From Carbonactinospora thermoautotrophica (GTDB taxonomy: Bacteria; Actinomycetota; Actinomycetes; Streptomycetales; Carbonactinosporaceae), in NCBI RefSeq assembly GCF_001543895.1, contig NZ_JYIJ01000015.1, positions 62,001 to 126,000 of the forward strand: a stretch of DNA of 64,000 bases, written 5' to 3'. Positions 42,709-54,275 of this stretch are shown here, piece by piece. Position 1 is the first letter of the stretch; the number at the start of each line of letters is the position of its first letter. A program made the translations under genes and the position numbers. The notes below the pieces were generated by a model that had not been told where the DNA came from, ran no database searches, and saw nothing but the letters and a program-made list of their open reading frames with translations.

Positions 42709-43628
42709 TCATCGACCTCACCGACACCACCTCGGGCAAGATCAACCAAGCCCTGGTCGACGCCCGCAAGCGGGCGGGCAGCCCGGCCATCGGCATGGTG
42801 CTCACGCTCGTGATCGTCACCGACGAGACCGGCCACTACGACGCGCTGAAGGCGGCCACCCAGTGCGCCCGGGAGCACCCCTCCCGCATCATCTCGGTCA
42901 TCCGCCGGCCCGGCCGTGAGGAGCCGCGCCTGGACGCCGAGGTGCGGGTGGGCGGCGAGAGCGGCCCGGGTGAGACGATCGTACTGCGCCTGTACGGGCC
43001 GCTCGCCATGCACGCGGAGTCGGTCGTGCTGCCCCTGTTGCTCCCCGACACCCCGGTCGTCACCTGGTGGCCAGCCAACGCGCCGGAGGTCCCGGCCGAG
43101 GACCCGCTCGGCGCGCTGTCCCAACGCCGGGTCACCGACGCGGCGGCCAGCCCGGAGCCGCTGGTGGAGCTGGGCAAGCGGGCACGGGGCTACCGCCCGG
43201 GCGACACCGACCTGGCCTGGACGCGCCTCACCCCGTGGCGAAGCCTGCTCGCGGCCGCGCTGGACCAGCCGCACGGGCGCATCACCGGCGCGAGGGTGGA
43301 GGCCGAACGGGACAACCCGAGCGCGGAGCTGCTGGCGCTGTGGCTGGCGGACCGGCTCGGCGTGACCTGCGAGCGCCGGGTGAGCGACGGTCCGGGTATC
43401 ACCGAGGCCCGGCTGGTCACCGAGCTCGGCGACATCGTCGTGAGCCGTCCCGACGGGCGGCTCGCGGTGCTCTCGGTGCCCGGCCAGCCGGACCGGCCGG
43501 TGGCGCTCAAGCGGCGGCGGCTGCCCGAGCTCGTCGCCGAGGAGCTGCGCCGCCTCGACCCGGACGAGGTCTACGCGACGGCGCTGCGCCGGATGCCGAA
43601 CCCATTCGTGGAGGCGAGCCTCAGGTGA
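42705..43628 (+). CDS. opcA: Glucose-6-phosphate dehydrogenase assembly protein OpcA
   Basis: 307 aa from the ATG at 42705. OpcA binds and allosterically activates G6P dehydrogenase in actinomycetes and cyanobacteria. Family segments are LPLLLPDTPVVTWWPANAPE and LAWTRLTPWRSLLAAALDQP. The frame is open upstream to 42225 inside zwf, but that part is not coding in this frame. The four-base overlap with zwf supports matched synthesis. Confidence 0.95.
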   Translation: MIIDLTDTTSGKINQALVDARKRAGSPAIGMVLTLVIVTDETGHYDALKAATQCAREHPSRIISVIRRPGREEPRLDAEVRVGGESGPGETIVLRLYGPLAMHAESVVLPLLLPDTPVVTWWPANAPEVPAEDPLGALSQRRVTDAAASPEPLVELGKRARGYRPGDTDLAWTRLTPWRSLLAAALDQPHGRITGARVEAERDNPSAELLALWLADRLGVTCERRVSDGPGITEARLVTELGDIVVSRPDGRLAVLSVPGQPDRPVALKRRRLPELVAEELRRLDPDEVYATALRRMPNPFVEASLR

Positions 43629-43668
43629 AAACGACCTGTCGTCCCGCGATCGACGAGGAGGAGATCGC

Positions 43669-44448
43669 ATGACGACGCCCACGGTGCTCGTGCATCGCGA
43701 CGCGGACCTGCTCGCCCAGGCCATCGCGGCCCGGCTGGTGACGCGCCTGGTCGACGTCCAGACAGCACGCGGCAGCGCCTCACTGGTACTGACCGGCGGC
43801 GGGATCGGCATCAAGACGCTGGCGGCCCTGGCCGCCTCCCCCGCCCGGGACGCCGTGGACTGGCGGCGGCTCGACATCTGGTGGGGTGACGAGCGGTTCC
43901 TGCCGTCCGGGCACCCGGACCGCAACGAGACCCAGGCCCGCCAGGCGCTGCTGGACGAGGTGGACCTGGACCCGGCGCGGGTCCACCCGATGCCGGCGTC
44001 GGACGGCCCGGACGGCGACAACCCGGAGGCGGCGGCCGACCGGTACGCCGCCGAGCTGGCCCGCGCGGCCCGCCCGGAGGACCACGGCCCGGTGCCCGCG
44101 TTCGACGTGCTGCTGCTCGGCATGGGCCCGGACGCGCACGTGGCCTCGCTGTTCCCGGAGATGCCCGCCCTGTACGACACGCGGCCGGTGGTGGCCGTGC
44201 GCGGCGCCCCCAAGCCCCCGCCGACCCGGATCTCCCTCACGCTGCCCGCCATCCAGGCCGCGAAGGAGGTCTGGTTGATCGTGGCCGGCGCGGAGAAGGC
44301 CCCGGCCGTGCGGCTCGCGCTGTCCGGGGCAGGAGCGGTCCAGGTCCCGGCCGCCGGCGCGGTGGGCCGCGTCCGCACGCTGTGGCTGCTCGACCGGGCC
44401 GCCGCCCGGGAGATCCCAAGCGGGCTGACCCGGATCGCGTCGCCCTGA
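43669..44448 (+). CDS. pgl: 6-Phosphogluconolactonase
   Basis: 259 aa, DevB-type. Hydrolyses the lactone made by Zwf. Recognised by VLTGGGIGIKTLAALA, DIWWGDERFLPSGHPDRNE, LLLGMGPDAHVASLFPE (active-site His) and RISLTLPAIQAAKEVW. GAGGAGGAGATCGC precedes the ATG. It ends the operon; a terminator hairpin lies at 44670-44699. Confidence 0.94.
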   Translation: MTTPTVLVHRDADLLAQAIAARLVTRLVDVQTARGSASLVLTGGGIGIKTLAALAASPARDAVDWRRLDIWWGDERFLPSGHPDRNETQARQALLDEVDLDPARVHPMPASDGPDGDNPEAAADRYAAELARAARPEDHGPVPAFDVLLLGMGPDAHVASLFPEMPALYDTRPVVAVRGAPKPPPTRISLTLPAIQAAKEVWLIVAGAEKAPAVRLALSGAGAVQVPAAGAVGRVRTLWLLDRAAAREIPSGLTRIASP

Positions 44449-44748
44449 CCGCGGGGTGGCGGCGGCCCCGCGGGAGGCAGACCCTGGCCGCGCTCGACCG
44501 CTTGGAGCGGGCGGCCGACGCCCCGGCCCCGGCCGGCTGGTGGCGGCGGCTCATGGTGCGTACCCGGCTCCCGGGTGGTCGCCGCTGATTTTCCGCCGAT
44601 CGGGCGTGGGCTCGCTTCGTGGCGGGGCCGCCCCGGCACTGGGACACGACCGGAGCCGCTGGACGACGAAGGGCGACTGGCCGTGGAGCCAGTCGCCCTG
44701 ATGCCCGTGCGGTCGTCCGGCCGTTCAGGAGCGACCGGACCGCCATGG
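44449..44748. other. 300-base convergent intergenic region
   Basis: An open frame from a GTG at 44382 (inside pgl) to 44588 ends RQTLAALDRLERAADAPAPA and then GWWRRLMVRTRLPGGRR; the tail has good codon bias but no plausible ribosome site, so a ~60-aa gene is possible and unproven. The terminator at 44670-44699 fills the rest. Confidence 0.35.
44670..44699. terminator. Terminator between convergent pgl and rbpA
   Basis: AGGGCGACTGGC pairs perfectly with GCCAGTCGCCCT over a six-base loop (CGTGGA). No T-run on either side. Its place between converging operons suits a two-way terminator. Confidence 0.75.
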
Positions 44749-45096
44749 TCAGAACCTGCCGAGCTGACCCGCCCGCAGCTTGGCCAGGGCCTCCGCGAGG
44801 ATGGCCTCGCCCTCCTCCGGGGTACGGCGCTCGCGGACGTACGCGAGATGCGTCTTGTACGGCTCGGTCTTCGGCGGCGCGGGCGGCTCGTCCCGGTTCC
44901 GGCTGGCGGGCCATCCGCACCGCGGGCAGTCCCAGGTGTCCGGCAGCTGCGCATCGGCCGCGAAGCTGGGCCGGGTCTCGTGACCCTTCGCACACCAGTA
45001 CGAGACACGGATGCGTGGAGCCGCCTCGCCGCGCTCGGCCTCACCCATCGGGCCGGCGCCGACCCGAGTGCCCCGAATGGCGTTGCCTCCAGACAC
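44749..45096 (-). CDS. rbpA: RNA polymerase-binding protein RbpA
   Basis: 115 aa from the GTG at 45096, which has AAGGAG eight bases upstream. RbpA binds principal sigma factor and RNA polymerase beta' and helps open the promoter. The core has YWCAKGHE and WDCPRCGWPA (zinc ligands) and the basic linker plus sigma-interaction domain ends in TPEEGEAILAEALAKLR. It follows secG by 114 bases with a hairpin between, so it may have its own promoter. Confidence 0.95.
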   Translation of the reverse strand: MSGGNAIRGTRVGAGPMGEAERGEAAPRIRVSYWCAKGHETRPSFAADAQLPDTWDCPRCGWPASRNRDEPPAPPKTEPYKTHLAYVRERRTPEEGEAILAEALAKLRAGQLGRF

Positions 45097-45167
45097 GGAT
45101 GACTCCTTGCGTGGTGGTACGGAATGCGCGTTAGCGCGGGGATGAATCAGTGTACGTGGAGGGATCA

Positions 45168-45196
45168 CGGGAGCCTGGTCGGACGTCCGGCTCCCG
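45168..45196 (-). terminator. Hairpin after secG
   Basis: CGGGAGCC pairs with GGCTCCCG; the loop contains a further GGAC/GTCC pair. It lies about 15 bases beyond the secG stop. It could end or reduce transcription into rbpA. Confidence 0.5.
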
Positions 45197-45210
45197 CGTG
45201 GCGGGGGAAG

Positions 45211-45444
45211 CTACTGCTGCTTCATCAACAGGCCGAGAGCCACGATACAGGCCAGCCAGATGATTCCGGTGCCGATGGTGAGCCGGTCCAGGTTCCGCTC
45301 CACGACCGAGGAGCCACCCAGCGACGAGGAGATGCCGCCGCCGAAGAGGTCGGAGAGACCGCCGCCTTTGCCCTTGTGGAGCAGGACCAGCAGCACCAGC
45401 AGCGCGCTGGTGACCATGAGGAGGATCGAGAACGCGATGATCAC
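45211..45444 (-). CDS. secG: Preprotein translocase subunit SecG
   Basis: 77 aa, two membrane helices (IAFSILLMVTSALLVLLVLL; IGTGIIWLACIVALGLL) around the conserved loop HKGKGGGLSDLFGGG. SecG assists SecYEG in protein export. The position after tpiA is usual for actinomycetes. Confidence 0.95.
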   Translation of the reverse strand: MIIAFSILLMVTSALLVLLVLLHKGKGGGLSDLFGGGISSSLGGSSVVERNLDRLTIGTGIIWLACIVALGLLMKQQ

Positions 45445-45527
45445 GGCCAGCTCTTCCTTGACGAAGGGGGTCCGGGCGCGTCACGTGCCCGGACCCCGAC
45501 AGCCTACGACGATCGTCCGGAAATCTC

Positions 45528-46334
45528 CTAGCCCGCTTGCTCCCGGTAGCGGCAGATTTTCACGAACTCCTCCGCGTCCAGGCTGGCGCCGCCGACCAGC
45601 GCGCCGTCCACGTCGGACTGGGCCATGATCCCGGCGACGTTGTCCGCCTTGACCGAGCCGCCGTACAGGATCCGCACCTGGTCGGCCAGGTCGCCGGAGT
45701 ACAGGTCGGCGAGCCGGCTCCGGATCGCCGCGCACACCTCCTGCGCGTCCTCCGGCGTGGCCACCTCACCGGTGCCGATCGCCCACACCGGCTCGTACGC
45801 GACCACGAGCTGGCGTGCCTGGTCGGCGTCGACGCCCTGGAGCGCCCCGGCCAGCTGGCCGAGCGTGTGCTCCACGTGCCGGCCGGCCTTGCGGACCTCC
45901 AGCGGCTCACCCACGCACAGGATCGGGATGAGCTGGTGCCGGAACGCCGCCTTGACCTTGGCGTTGACCAGAGCGTCGTCCTCGTGGTGGTACTGGCGCC
46001 GCTCGGAGTGGCCGACGATCACGTACGTGCAGCCGAGCTTGGCCAGCATCGCGCCGGAGACCTCGCCGGTGTAGGCCCCCTTGTCGTGCGCGGACAGGTC
46101 CTGCGCACCGTACTTGATGCGCAGCTTGTCCCCGTCCACCAGCGTCTGCACGCTGCGGATGTCGGTGAAGGGCGGGAGCACCGCCACCTCGACGGCCTGG
46201 TAGTCCTCGTCGGTGAGCGAGAAGGCGAGCTTCTGGACGAGCGCGATCGCCTCGAGGTGGTTGAGGTTCATCTTCCAGTTGCCGGCCATGAGCGGCTGGC
46301 GCGCGGGCTTCGACGTCGACTTCGGTGCAGCCAT
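45528..46334 (-). CDS. tpiA: Triosephosphate isomerase
   Basis: 268 aa. Interconverts glyceraldehyde 3-phosphate and dihydroxyacetone phosphate. Catalytic Lys (GNWKMN), His (VGHSERRQ) and Glu ([11 protein letters not shown]) are all present, plus the phosphate loop [10 protein letters not shown] 13-residue basic N-terminal addition precedes the fold. Six bases separate it from pgk. Confidence 0.96.
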   Translation of the reverse strand: MAAPKSTSKPARQPLMAGNWKMNLNHLEAIALVQKLAFSLTDEDYQAVEVAVLPPFTDIRSVQTLVDGDKLRIKYGAQDLSAHDKGAYTGEVSGAMLAKLGCTYVIVGHSERRQYHHEDDALVNAKVKAAFRHQLIPILCVGEPLEVRKAGRHVEHTLGQLAGALQGVDADQARQLVVAYEPVWAIGTGEVATPEDAQEVCAAIRSRLADLYSGDLADQVRILYGGSVKADNVAGIMAQSDVDGALVGGASLDAEEFVKICRYREQAG

Positions 46335-46340
46335 CGGTGT

Positions 46341-47528
46341 TCAGCCCTCCAATGCTTCCAGGCCGGGCAGCCGCTTGCCCTCCAGGTACTCCAGGCTCGC
46401 GCCACCGCCGGTCGAGATGTGACCGAACGCGTCCTCGGCGAAGCCCAGCTGACGCACGGCCGCGGCGGAGTCACCGCCACCGACGACGGTGAAGGCCCCG
46501 GAGTCGACGAGCGCCCGGGCGAGGGCCCGGGTTCCGCCCGCGAAGGCTTCCATCTCGAACACGCCCATCGGGCCGTTCCAGAACACGGTCTTCGCGCCGG
46601 CCAGCTTGCTCGCGAACAGCTTCGCCGACTCCGGCCCGATGTCCAGGCCCATCCGGTCGGCCGGGATCTTGTCGACCGGGTACACGTCGTGCTCGGCGTC
46701 GGCCTTGAACTCGGCGGCCGCGACCACGTCCACCGGCAGCACGATCTCCACGCCGCGCTTCTCGGCGTCGGCGAGGAAACCCCGGACGGTGTCCAACTGC
46801 TCGGCCTCCAGCAGGGACTTGCCGACCTCGCGCCCCTGCGCCTTGAGGAAGGTGTACGCCATGCCGCCGCCGATCACGAGCCGGTCGACGACCTTGAGCA
46901 GGTTCTCGATGACGCCGAGCTTGTCCGACACCTTGGCGCCGCCGAGCACCACCACGTACGGCCGCTCCGGGTTCTCGGTGAGCTTCTTCAGGACCTCGAC
47001 CTCCTTCAGGACGAGGCCCCCGGCCGCGTGTGGCAGCCGCTGCGGCACGTCGTACACGCTGGCGTGCTTGCGGTGCACCGCGCCGAAGCCGTCGCCGACG
47101 TACAGGTCGGCCAGCGCCGCCAGGGCGTCGGCGAACGTGCCGCGCTCGGCGTCATCCTTGCTGGTCTCCCGCGGGTCGAAGCGCAGGTTCTCCAGCAGGG
47201 CGACGTCCCCGTCGCGCAGCCCCGCCACGGTGGCACGGGCGCTCTCCCCGACCGTGTCGGTCGCGAACGCCACCTCCCGGCCGAGCAGCTCACCCAGCCG
47301 CCGCGCGACCGGCTGGAGGGAGAACTCCGGCGCGGGAGCGCCCTTCGGCCGGCCGAGGTGGGCGCACACGATCACCTTCGCGCCGCGCTCGGCCAGCGCC
47401 CGGATGGTGGGCAGGCTGGCCCGGATGCGGCCGTCGTCGGTGATCCGCCCACCGTCCAGCGGCACGTTGAGGTCCGCCCGGACCAGCACCCGCTTGCCGG
47501 CGACCTCAAGGTCGTCGATGGTCTTCAT
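46341..47528 (-). CDS. pgk: Phosphoglycerate kinase
   Basis: 395 aa from the ATG at 47528. Makes ATP and 3-phosphoglycerate from 1,3-bisphosphoglycerate. Motifs: [36 protein letters not shown] and the nucleotide loop [14 protein letters not shown]. The frame stays open to 47606 over a hairpin, but the ATG with GAGGATC upstream fits the family N-terminus. Confidence 0.96.
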   Translation of the reverse strand: MKTIDDLEVAGKRVLVRADLNVPLDGGRITDDGRIRASLPTIRALAERGAKVIVCAHLGRPKGAPAPEFSLQPVARRLGELLGREVAFATDTVGESARATVAGLRDGDVALLENLRFDPRETSKDDAERGTFADALAALADLYVGDGFGAVHRKHASVYDVPQRLPHAAGGLVLKEVEVLKKLTENPERPYVVVLGGAKVSDKLGVIENLLKVVDRLVIGGGMAYTFLKAQGREVGKSLLEAEQLDTVRGFLADAEKRGVEIVLPVDVVAAAEFKADAEHDVYPVDKIPADRMGLDIGPESAKLFASKLAGAKTVFWNGPMGVFEMEAFAGGTRALARALVDSGAFTVVGGGDSAAAVRQLGFAEDAFGHISTGGGASLEYLEGKRLPGLEALEG

Positions 47529-47575
47529 GCTGTTGCGATCCTCACTGTCCCCACGGACGGTGCCATTGCATGCGT

Positions 47576-47609
47576 CGGGTGTGCGCACCGTTGACGGCGC
47601 GCACACCCG
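47576..47609 (-). terminator. Hairpin between gap and pgk
   Basis: An 11-bp perfect stem, CGGGTGTGCGC with GCGCACACCCG, begins 13 bases past the gap stop in transcription order. It may partly stop transcription or set an RNA end, giving more gap than pgk message. Confidence 0.6.
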
Positions 47610-47622
47610 GTGAGAGATGTCC

Positions 47623-49047
<1,425 letters not shown>

Positions 49048-50028
49048 CTACGGGGCGACTATCTCTGAGGTGAGGCTCGCCTCGGTGCCGGGGATGCCGA
49101 GTTCGGCGGCGCGCTTGTCGGCCATCGCGAGCAGGCGGCGGATGCGGCCGGCGATGGCGTCCTTGGTGAGCGGCGGCTCCGCCAGCTGGCCCAACTCCTC
49201 CAGGCTGGCCTGCTTGTGCTCCAGGCGCAGCCGGCCGGCGGCGGCCAGGTGCGGAGGCACGTCGTCGCCGAGGATCTCCAGGGCGCGCTGCACCCGGGCC
49301 CCGGCGGCCACCGCGGCGCGGGCTGAGCGGCGCAGGTTGGCGTCGTCGAAGTTGGCGAGCCGGTTGGCGGTGGCGCGGACCTCGCGGCGCATCCGGCGCT
49401 CCTCCCAGGCGAGCACGCTCTCGTGCGCGCCGAGCCGGGTCAGCAGGGCGCCGATCGCGTCGCCGTCGCGGACCACCACGCGGTCCACGCCGCGTACCTC
49501 CCGGGCCTTGGCCTGGATGCCGAGCCGCCGGGCGGCCCCGACCAGGGCGAGCGCCGCCTCCGGGCCGGGGCAGGTGATCTCCAGGGAGGAGGACCGGCCC
49601 GGCTCGGTCAGCGACCCGTGGGCGAGGAACGCACCGCGCCAAGCCGCCTCGGCGTCGCAGGTGCCGCCGGAGACGACCTGCGGCGGCAGGCCGCGGATCG
49701 GCCGCCCCCGCCCGTCCAGCAGGCCGGTCTGGTGGGCCAGGCTCTCGCCCTCCCTGGCCACCCGCACCACGTACCGAGTGCCCTTGCGGATGCCGCTGGG
49801 GGCGAGGATCGCGATGTCGGAGGTGTGGCCGTAGATCTCGGCGATGTCCCGGCGCAGCCGTCGGGCCGCGGCGCCGGTGTCGAGCTCCGCCTCGACCACG
49901 ATCCGGCCTCCCACGATGTGCAGGCCACCGGCGAACCGCAGGATGGCGGAAACCTCAGCCTTACGGCAGCACGTCTTGGTGATCGGCAGCCGGGCCAGCT
50001 CGTCCTTCACCGCCGCCGTCATCGCCAT
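49048..50028 (-). CDS. whiA: Sporulation/cell division regulator WhiA
   Basis: 326 aa. WhiA combines an N-terminal LAGLIDADG-like domain with a C-terminal HTH (EEPLTK-type: [20 protein letters not shown]) that binds DNA and, with WhiB, controls sporulation septation in Streptomyces. [20 protein letters not shown] is the family start. The ATG at 50028 follows AAGGAACTGAG, in the end of yvcK. WhiA occurs also in non-sporulating species, so its presence does not prove sporulation. Confidence 0.95.
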   Translation of the reverse strand: MAMTAAVKDELARLPITKTCCRKAEVSAILRFAGGLHIVGGRIVVEAELDTGAAARRLRRDIAEIYGHTSDIAILAPSGIRKGTRYVVRVAREGESLAHQTGLLDGRGRPIRGLPPQVVSGGTCDAEAAWRGAFLAHGSLTEPGRSSSLEITCPGPEAALALVGAARRLGIQAKAREVRGVDRVVVRDGDAIGALLTRLGAHESVLAWEERRMRREVRATANRLANFDDANLRRSARAAVAAGARVQRALEILGDDVPPHLAAAGRLRLEHKQASLEELGQLAEPPLTKDAIAGRIRRLLAMADKRAAELGIPGTEASLTSEIVAP

Positions 50029-50032
50029 CGAC

Positions 50033-51010
50033 TCAGTTCCTTCCCTGCCCGAAACCACACTGTGCGAAGATCTCGTCGTACGCCTTGGCCAGCCGCATCG
50101 GGTCGTGGCGCGGTGAGCCGTCGTCCATCGCGACCGGCGCGAGCACCAGCTCGGCCCCCAGGTCCGCCGCGGCGCGCGCCAGCCCGGCCCGGTCCTTCAC
50201 CACGCCCACATCGGCCAGGACAATGTCGATCCGTAGCTCCGGGGCGTGGGCGCGCAGCACCTCCAGGTGCTTCTGCGGTGAGAATCCTTCGGTCTCCCCG
50301 GGCTGCGGGGCGAGGTTCAGCGCCACCACACGACGCGCCGAGGTCTCCAGCAGCGCCCGGGCCAGCTCGGGTACCAGCAGGTGCGGGATGACGCTGGTGA
50401 ACCAGGAGCCCGGGCCGAGGACCACCCACTCGGCGTCCCGCACGGCGGCCACCGCCTCCGGCACCGCGGGCGGGTTCTCCGGGAGCAACCGGATGCTGAG
50501 CACCGTGCCGCGCGTGGTCGCCACCTGGGCCTGGCCACGTACCAGGGTGATCTCGTCCGGCCGCGCCGGGTCCACGCCGCGCACGCTGGCCTCGATGTCG
50601 AGAGGCACCCCCGCCATGGGCAGCACCCGGCCGCGCACGCCGAGCAGCCGACCGACCCATTCCAGCGCGGTGACCTGATCGCGGAGCAGCTCCCACAGGG
50701 CGACGATCAGCAGGTTGCCGACCGCGTGACCGTGCAACGGGCCGCTGCTGGCGAACCGGTGCTGAACCACGCGCGCCCAGGTCTGGCCCCACTCGTCGTC
50801 CCCGCACAGCGCTGCGAGCGCCTTGCGCAGGTCGCCCGGGGGCAGCACGCCGAACTCGGCGCGCAGCCTCCCCGAGGACCCGCCGTCGTCGGCGACGGTC
50901 ACGATCGCGGTCAAGTCTTCGGTGAGCCGGCGCAGAGCCGACAGGGACGCGGCGAGCCCGTGCCCGCCGCCCAATGCAGCTACTCGAGGTGTCACGAACC
51001 GGCCTCTCAC
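50033..51010 (-). CDS. yvcK: Gluconeogenesis factor YvcK (CofD-like)
   Basis: 325 aa. Residues [20 protein letters not shown] and [13 protein letters not shown] define the family, which binds UDP-GlcNAc and affects central carbon flux and cell wall synthesis. The GTG at 51010 overlaps the rapZ stop (GTGA), and four bases separate its stop from the whiA ATG. It is always found beside rapZ and whiA. Confidence 0.94.
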   Translation of the reverse strand: MRGRFVTPRVAALGGGHGLAASLSALRRLTEDLTAIVTVADDGGSSGRLRAEFGVLPPGDLRKALAALCGDDEWGQTWARVVQHRFASSGPLHGHAVGNLLIVALWELLRDQVTALEWVGRLLGVRGRVLPMAGVPLDIEASVRGVDPARPDEITLVRGQAQVATTRGTVLSIRLLPENPPAVPEAVAAVRDAEWVVLGPGSWFTSVIPHLLVPELARALLETSARRVVALNLAPQPGETEGFSPQKHLEVLRAHAPELRIDIVLADVGVVKDRAGLARAAADLGAELVLAPVAMDDGSPRHDPMRLAKAYDEIFAQCGFGQGRN

Positions 51011-51894
51011 TCCCGCCCCAGGTCCCGATGCACCACGGTGGTCTCGATCCCGTCGCCCGCCAGCCGGCTGGCCAGTTCGCAGGCCATGGCCACACTGCGG
51101 TGCTTGCCGCCGGTGCAGCCCACCGCGATGGTCACGTACCGCTTCCCCTCCCGCAGATACCCCTCGGCGACCAGCTTCATGAGCTCGACGTACCGGTCGA
51201 GGAACTCCTTGGCCCCCGCCTGCCGCAGCACGTACTCGCTGACCTCGCGGTCCAGGCCGGTGCGCGGGCGCAGGTCGGGCACCCAGTGCGGGTTGGGCAG
51301 GAACCGGCAGTCCACCACCAGGTCGGCGTCGACCGGCAGGCCGTACTTGTACCCGAACGACATCACGGTCACCCGCAGCCCGAGCTTCTCCTCGACGGAG
51401 AAGTAGGCGTCGAGCTTGGCGCGCAGCTCGTGAACGTTGAGCGCCGAGGTGTCGATGACCAGGTCGGCCTCGCCGCGCAGGTCACGCAGCAGCTCCCGCT
51501 CCCGGGCGATGCCGTCCACGATGCGCCCCCCGTCGCCCTGCAGGGGGTGCGGCCGGCGCACGCTCTCGAACCGGCGGACCAGCACCTCCTCGCTGGCCTC
51601 CAGGAACACGATCCGCGGGCGCACGCCACCGGTCTGGAGCGTGGCCAGCGCGTCGCGCAGGTGGTCGAAGAACGACCGGCTGCGCACGTCGACGACGACC
51701 GCGATCTTCGGCACCGCCCCCTGGGAGCGCGCTCCCAGATCGACCATGGTCGGGATGAGGTTGGGCGGCAGGTTGTCCACGACGTACCAGCCCAGATCCT
51801 CCAGGCACTTGGCCGCGGTGCTTCTTCCGGCGCCGGACATGCCCGAGATGATGACCAGCTCCGGCCAGCTCGCGCCAGACGTCGGCGTGTTCAC
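51007..51894 (-). CDS. rapZ: RNase adapter / nucleotide-binding protein RapZ
   Basis: 295 aa. Walker A is GMSGAGRST (18-26). The C-terminal domain has [20 protein letters not shown] and [11 protein letters not shown], the phosphate-binding loop thought to sense GlcN6P in E. coli; the actinomycete role is less clear. The GTG start overlaps the uvrC stop (GTGA), and its stop overlaps yvcK. Confidence 0.95.
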   Translation of the reverse strand: MNTPTSGASWPELVIISGMSGAGRSTAAKCLEDLGWYVVDNLPPNLIPTMVDLGARSQGAVPKIAVVVDVRSRSFFDHLRDALATLQTGGVRPRIVFLEASEEVLVRRFESVRRPHPLQGDGGRIVDGIARERELLRDLRGEADLVIDTSALNVHELRAKLDAYFSVEEKLGLRVTVMSFGYKYGLPVDADLVVDCRFLPNPHWVPDLRPRTGLDREVSEYVLRQAGAKEFLDRYVELMKLVAEGYLREGKRYVTIAVGCTGGKHRSVAMACELASRLAGDGIETTVVHRDLGRE

Positions 51895-53930
51895 GACACT
51901 TCCCTTCCGTCCTCGAGGATCTCACCGGTCGCCGTGTTGACGGCGAACGCGGCCCCCGCCCGCGCGTCGCGTGGCCCAGGAACCGGGGCGGCCAGCGCCG
52001 CGGCCACCGCCGCGGCCGTCTTCGGCCCGATGCCCGGCACCTGGGCGATCTGCTCGGGCGTGGCGGCCGCGAGCTTCTTCACCGAGCCGAAGTGCTTGAT
52101 CAACGCCTGCTTGCGAGCCTCCCCCAGGCCCGGCACGTTGTCCAGCACGCTCTCGCGCAGCGCCCTCGACCGCTTCTGCCGGTGGAAGGAGATCGCGAAC
52201 CGGTGCGCCTCGTCGCGGACCCGCTGGAGCAGGTACAGGCCCTCGGAGGTGCGCGGCAGGATCACCGGGTCCTCCTGACCCGGCAGCCAGACCTCCTCCA
52301 GCCGCTTGGCCAGCCCGCACAGCGCCACCTCGTCGATGCCCAGCTCCTCCAGCGCCCGCTGGGCGGCGGCCACCTGTGCCGGGCCGCCGTCGACCACGAC
52401 GAGGTTCGGCGGGTAGGCGAACTTGCGCGGCTTCCCCGTCTGCGGGTCGATCGCCGAGGGGCGCGTCCCCTCGCCGCCGTCCGCGGGCTCGTCGAAGCGG
52501 TCCAGTTCACCGATCCGCTCCCGTTCCTCCAGGTACCGCCGGAACCGCCGGCTGATCACCTCGTAGATCGAGGCCGCGTCGTCCTGGCCCTCGACCGCCC
52601 GGATCGTGAACCGCCGGTACTCGCCCTTGCGCGCCAGCCCGTCCTCGAACACCACCATCGAGGCGACCACGTTCGTGCCCTGCAGGTTGGACACGTCGAA
52701 GCACTCGATGCGCAGCGGCGCGGTGTCCAGGCCCAGGGCGTCTTGGATCTCCTGCAGCGCGCGGCTGCGGGTGGTCAGGTCCGAGGCGCGCTTGGTCTTG
52801 TGCAGCTTCAGGGCCTGCTCGGCGTTCTTGGCCACGGTCTCCAGCAGGGCGCGCTTGTCGCCGCGCCGCGGCACCCGCAGGTCGACCCGGGCACCCCGCA
52901 GGCCGGACAGCCAGTCGGTGAGCGCACGCGGGTCGGGCGGAAGCGCGGGCACCAGGATCTCGCGCGGCACGGCGTCGCCGCTCGCGCTGTCGGACAGCGG
53001 GCCGTACAGCTGCTGGAGGAAGTGCTCGACCAGCCCGCCGGCGTCGATGTCCTCGACCTTGTCCACCACCCAGCCGCGCTGGCCGCGCACCCGGCCGCCG
53101 CGCACGTAGAACACCTGGACGGCGGCCTCCAGCTGGTCCTCGGCGAGCGCGATCACGTCGGCGTCGGTGGCGTCGCCGAGCACGACCGCGTTGCGCTCCA
53201 GCGCCTTGCGCAGCGCCTGGACGTCGTCGCGCAACCGGGCCGCCCGCTCGAACTCCAGATTGGCGGCGGCGTCCCGCATCTGCTGCTCCAGGCGCCGGAT
53301 GTAGGTGGCGGTGTTGCCCGCCATGAAGTTGCAGAAGTCCTCGACGATACGCCGGTGCTCCTCGGCGGACACCCGGCCCACGCAGGGGGCGGAGCACTTG
53401 TCGATGTACCCCAGCAGGCACGGCCGCCCCTGCTGCCGGGCCCGCCGGAAGACGCCTGTCGAGCAGGTCCGGGCCGGGAACACCCGCAGCAGCAGGTCCA
53501 GGGTCTCGCGGATCGCCCACGCGTGCGCGTACGGGCCGAAGTACCGCACGCCCCGCTTGCGCGGCCCGCGCATCACCATCAGGCGCGGGTACTCCTCGTT
53601 CAGCGTGACCGCGAGGCTCGGGTAGCTCTTGTCGTCCCGGTACTTGACGTTGAACCGGGGGTTGAACTCCTTGATCCAGGAGTACTCCAGCTGCAGCGCC
53701 TCGACCTCGTTGGCGACGACGGTCCACTCCACGCCCGCCGCGGTGGTGACCATCGCCTGGGTGCGCGGGTGCAGGCTGGCGACATCGGTGAAGTAGGAGT
53801 TCAGACGCGAGCGCAGGCTCTTCGCCTTGCCCACGTAGATCACCCTGCCGTGCTCGTCCCGGAACTTGTACACGCCCGGCGAGTCCGGAACCGAGCCCGG
53901 CGCGGGACGGTATGTTGCCGGGTCTGCCAC
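51891..53930 (-). CDS. uvrC: Excinuclease ABC subunit C
   Basis: 679 aa. It cuts both sides of a DNA lesion marked by UvrA/UvrB. Domains in order: GIY-YIG nuclease (about 14-95, [20 protein letters not shown]), a Cys-containing linker ([17 protein letters not shown]), UVR/UvrB-binding (about 200-240), RNase H-like nuclease ([28 protein letters not shown]) and helix-hairpin-helix (about 580-645). No LexA-type box was seen upstream. It starts the uvrC-rapZ-yvcK-whiA string. Confidence 0.96.
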   Translation of the reverse strand: MADPATYRPAPGSVPDSPGVYKFRDEHGRVIYVGKAKSLRSRLNSYFTDVASLHPRTQAMVTTAAGVEWTVVANEVEALQLEYSWIKEFNPRFNVKYRDDKSYPSLAVTLNEEYPRLMVMRGPRKRGVRYFGPYAHAWAIRETLDLLLRVFPARTCSTGVFRRARQQGRPCLLGYIDKCSAPCVGRVSAEEHRRIVEDFCNFMAGNTATYIRRLEQQMRDAAANLEFERAARLRDDVQALRKALERNAVVLGDATDADVIALAEDQLEAAVQVFYVRGGRVRGQRGWVVDKVEDIDAGGLVEHFLQQLYGPLSDSASGDAVPREILVPALPPDPRALTDWLSGLRGARVDLRVPRRGDKRALLETVAKNAEQALKLHKTKRASDLTTRSRALQEIQDALGLDTAPLRIECFDVSNLQGTNVVASMVVFEDGLARKGEYRRFTIRAVEGQDDAASIYEVISRRFRRYLEERERIGELDRFDEPADGGEGTRPSAIDPQTGKPRKFAYPPNLVVVDGGPAQVAAAQRALEELGIDEVALCGLAKRLEEVWLPGQEDPVILPRTSEGLYLLQRVRDEAHRFAISFHRQKRSRALRESVLDNVPGLGEARKQALIKHFGSVKKLAAATPEQIAQVPGIGPKTAAAVAAALAAPVPGPRDARAGAAFAVNTATGEILEDGREVS

Positions 53931-54275
53931 GCCTCCACCCTAATGATTCCTCCGTCACGTGGCAGGCGTCGGCTTCTCGCTTCACCTGTGCGGGTCGCCG
54001 GCGCCGGTGCAGGGCGCGATCCCGGACCGTCACGGCGGGAGCTCCGGCGGGTCCCAGCGGTTTCCCCGGTGCCGGCCGCGGGAGAAGACCAGCCGCAGCC
54101 AGGCGATCGCCGGGCTCCGCCCTTTCGCGCCTGCGCGTGCCCGGCCCCCGGCAGCCGGGTCGCATCGCCGTCGCGCACCGCCGGATCGGTGATCCCGTGA
54201 TCACCCGGCATAATGGGCGAACAGCCCGATTCACCTGTTCGGGGGAACTGACGGGGTCGGGGGAGGTCGTCCACG
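53931..54275. other. Divergent region between uvrC and the S1 protease
   Basis: About 345 bases, no gene recognised. The right end holds the protease promoter and operator (54188-54214). The rest is GC-rich with no good frame. Confidence 0.4.
54188..54214 (+). promoter_or_regulatory. Operator dyad and -10 of the S1 protease gene
   Basis: GGTGATC-CCGT-GATCACC (54188-54205) is a perfect 7-bp dyad that would cover the -35 region of a promoter whose -10 is CATAAT (54209-54214), 61 bases before the TTG start. A repressor site is plausible. Confidence 0.5.

Noticed and set aside
44382-44588. Possible ~60-aa basic protein after pgl
   Set aside because: The tail has good codon bias but the start lies inside pgl without a ribosome site; not firm enough to call.
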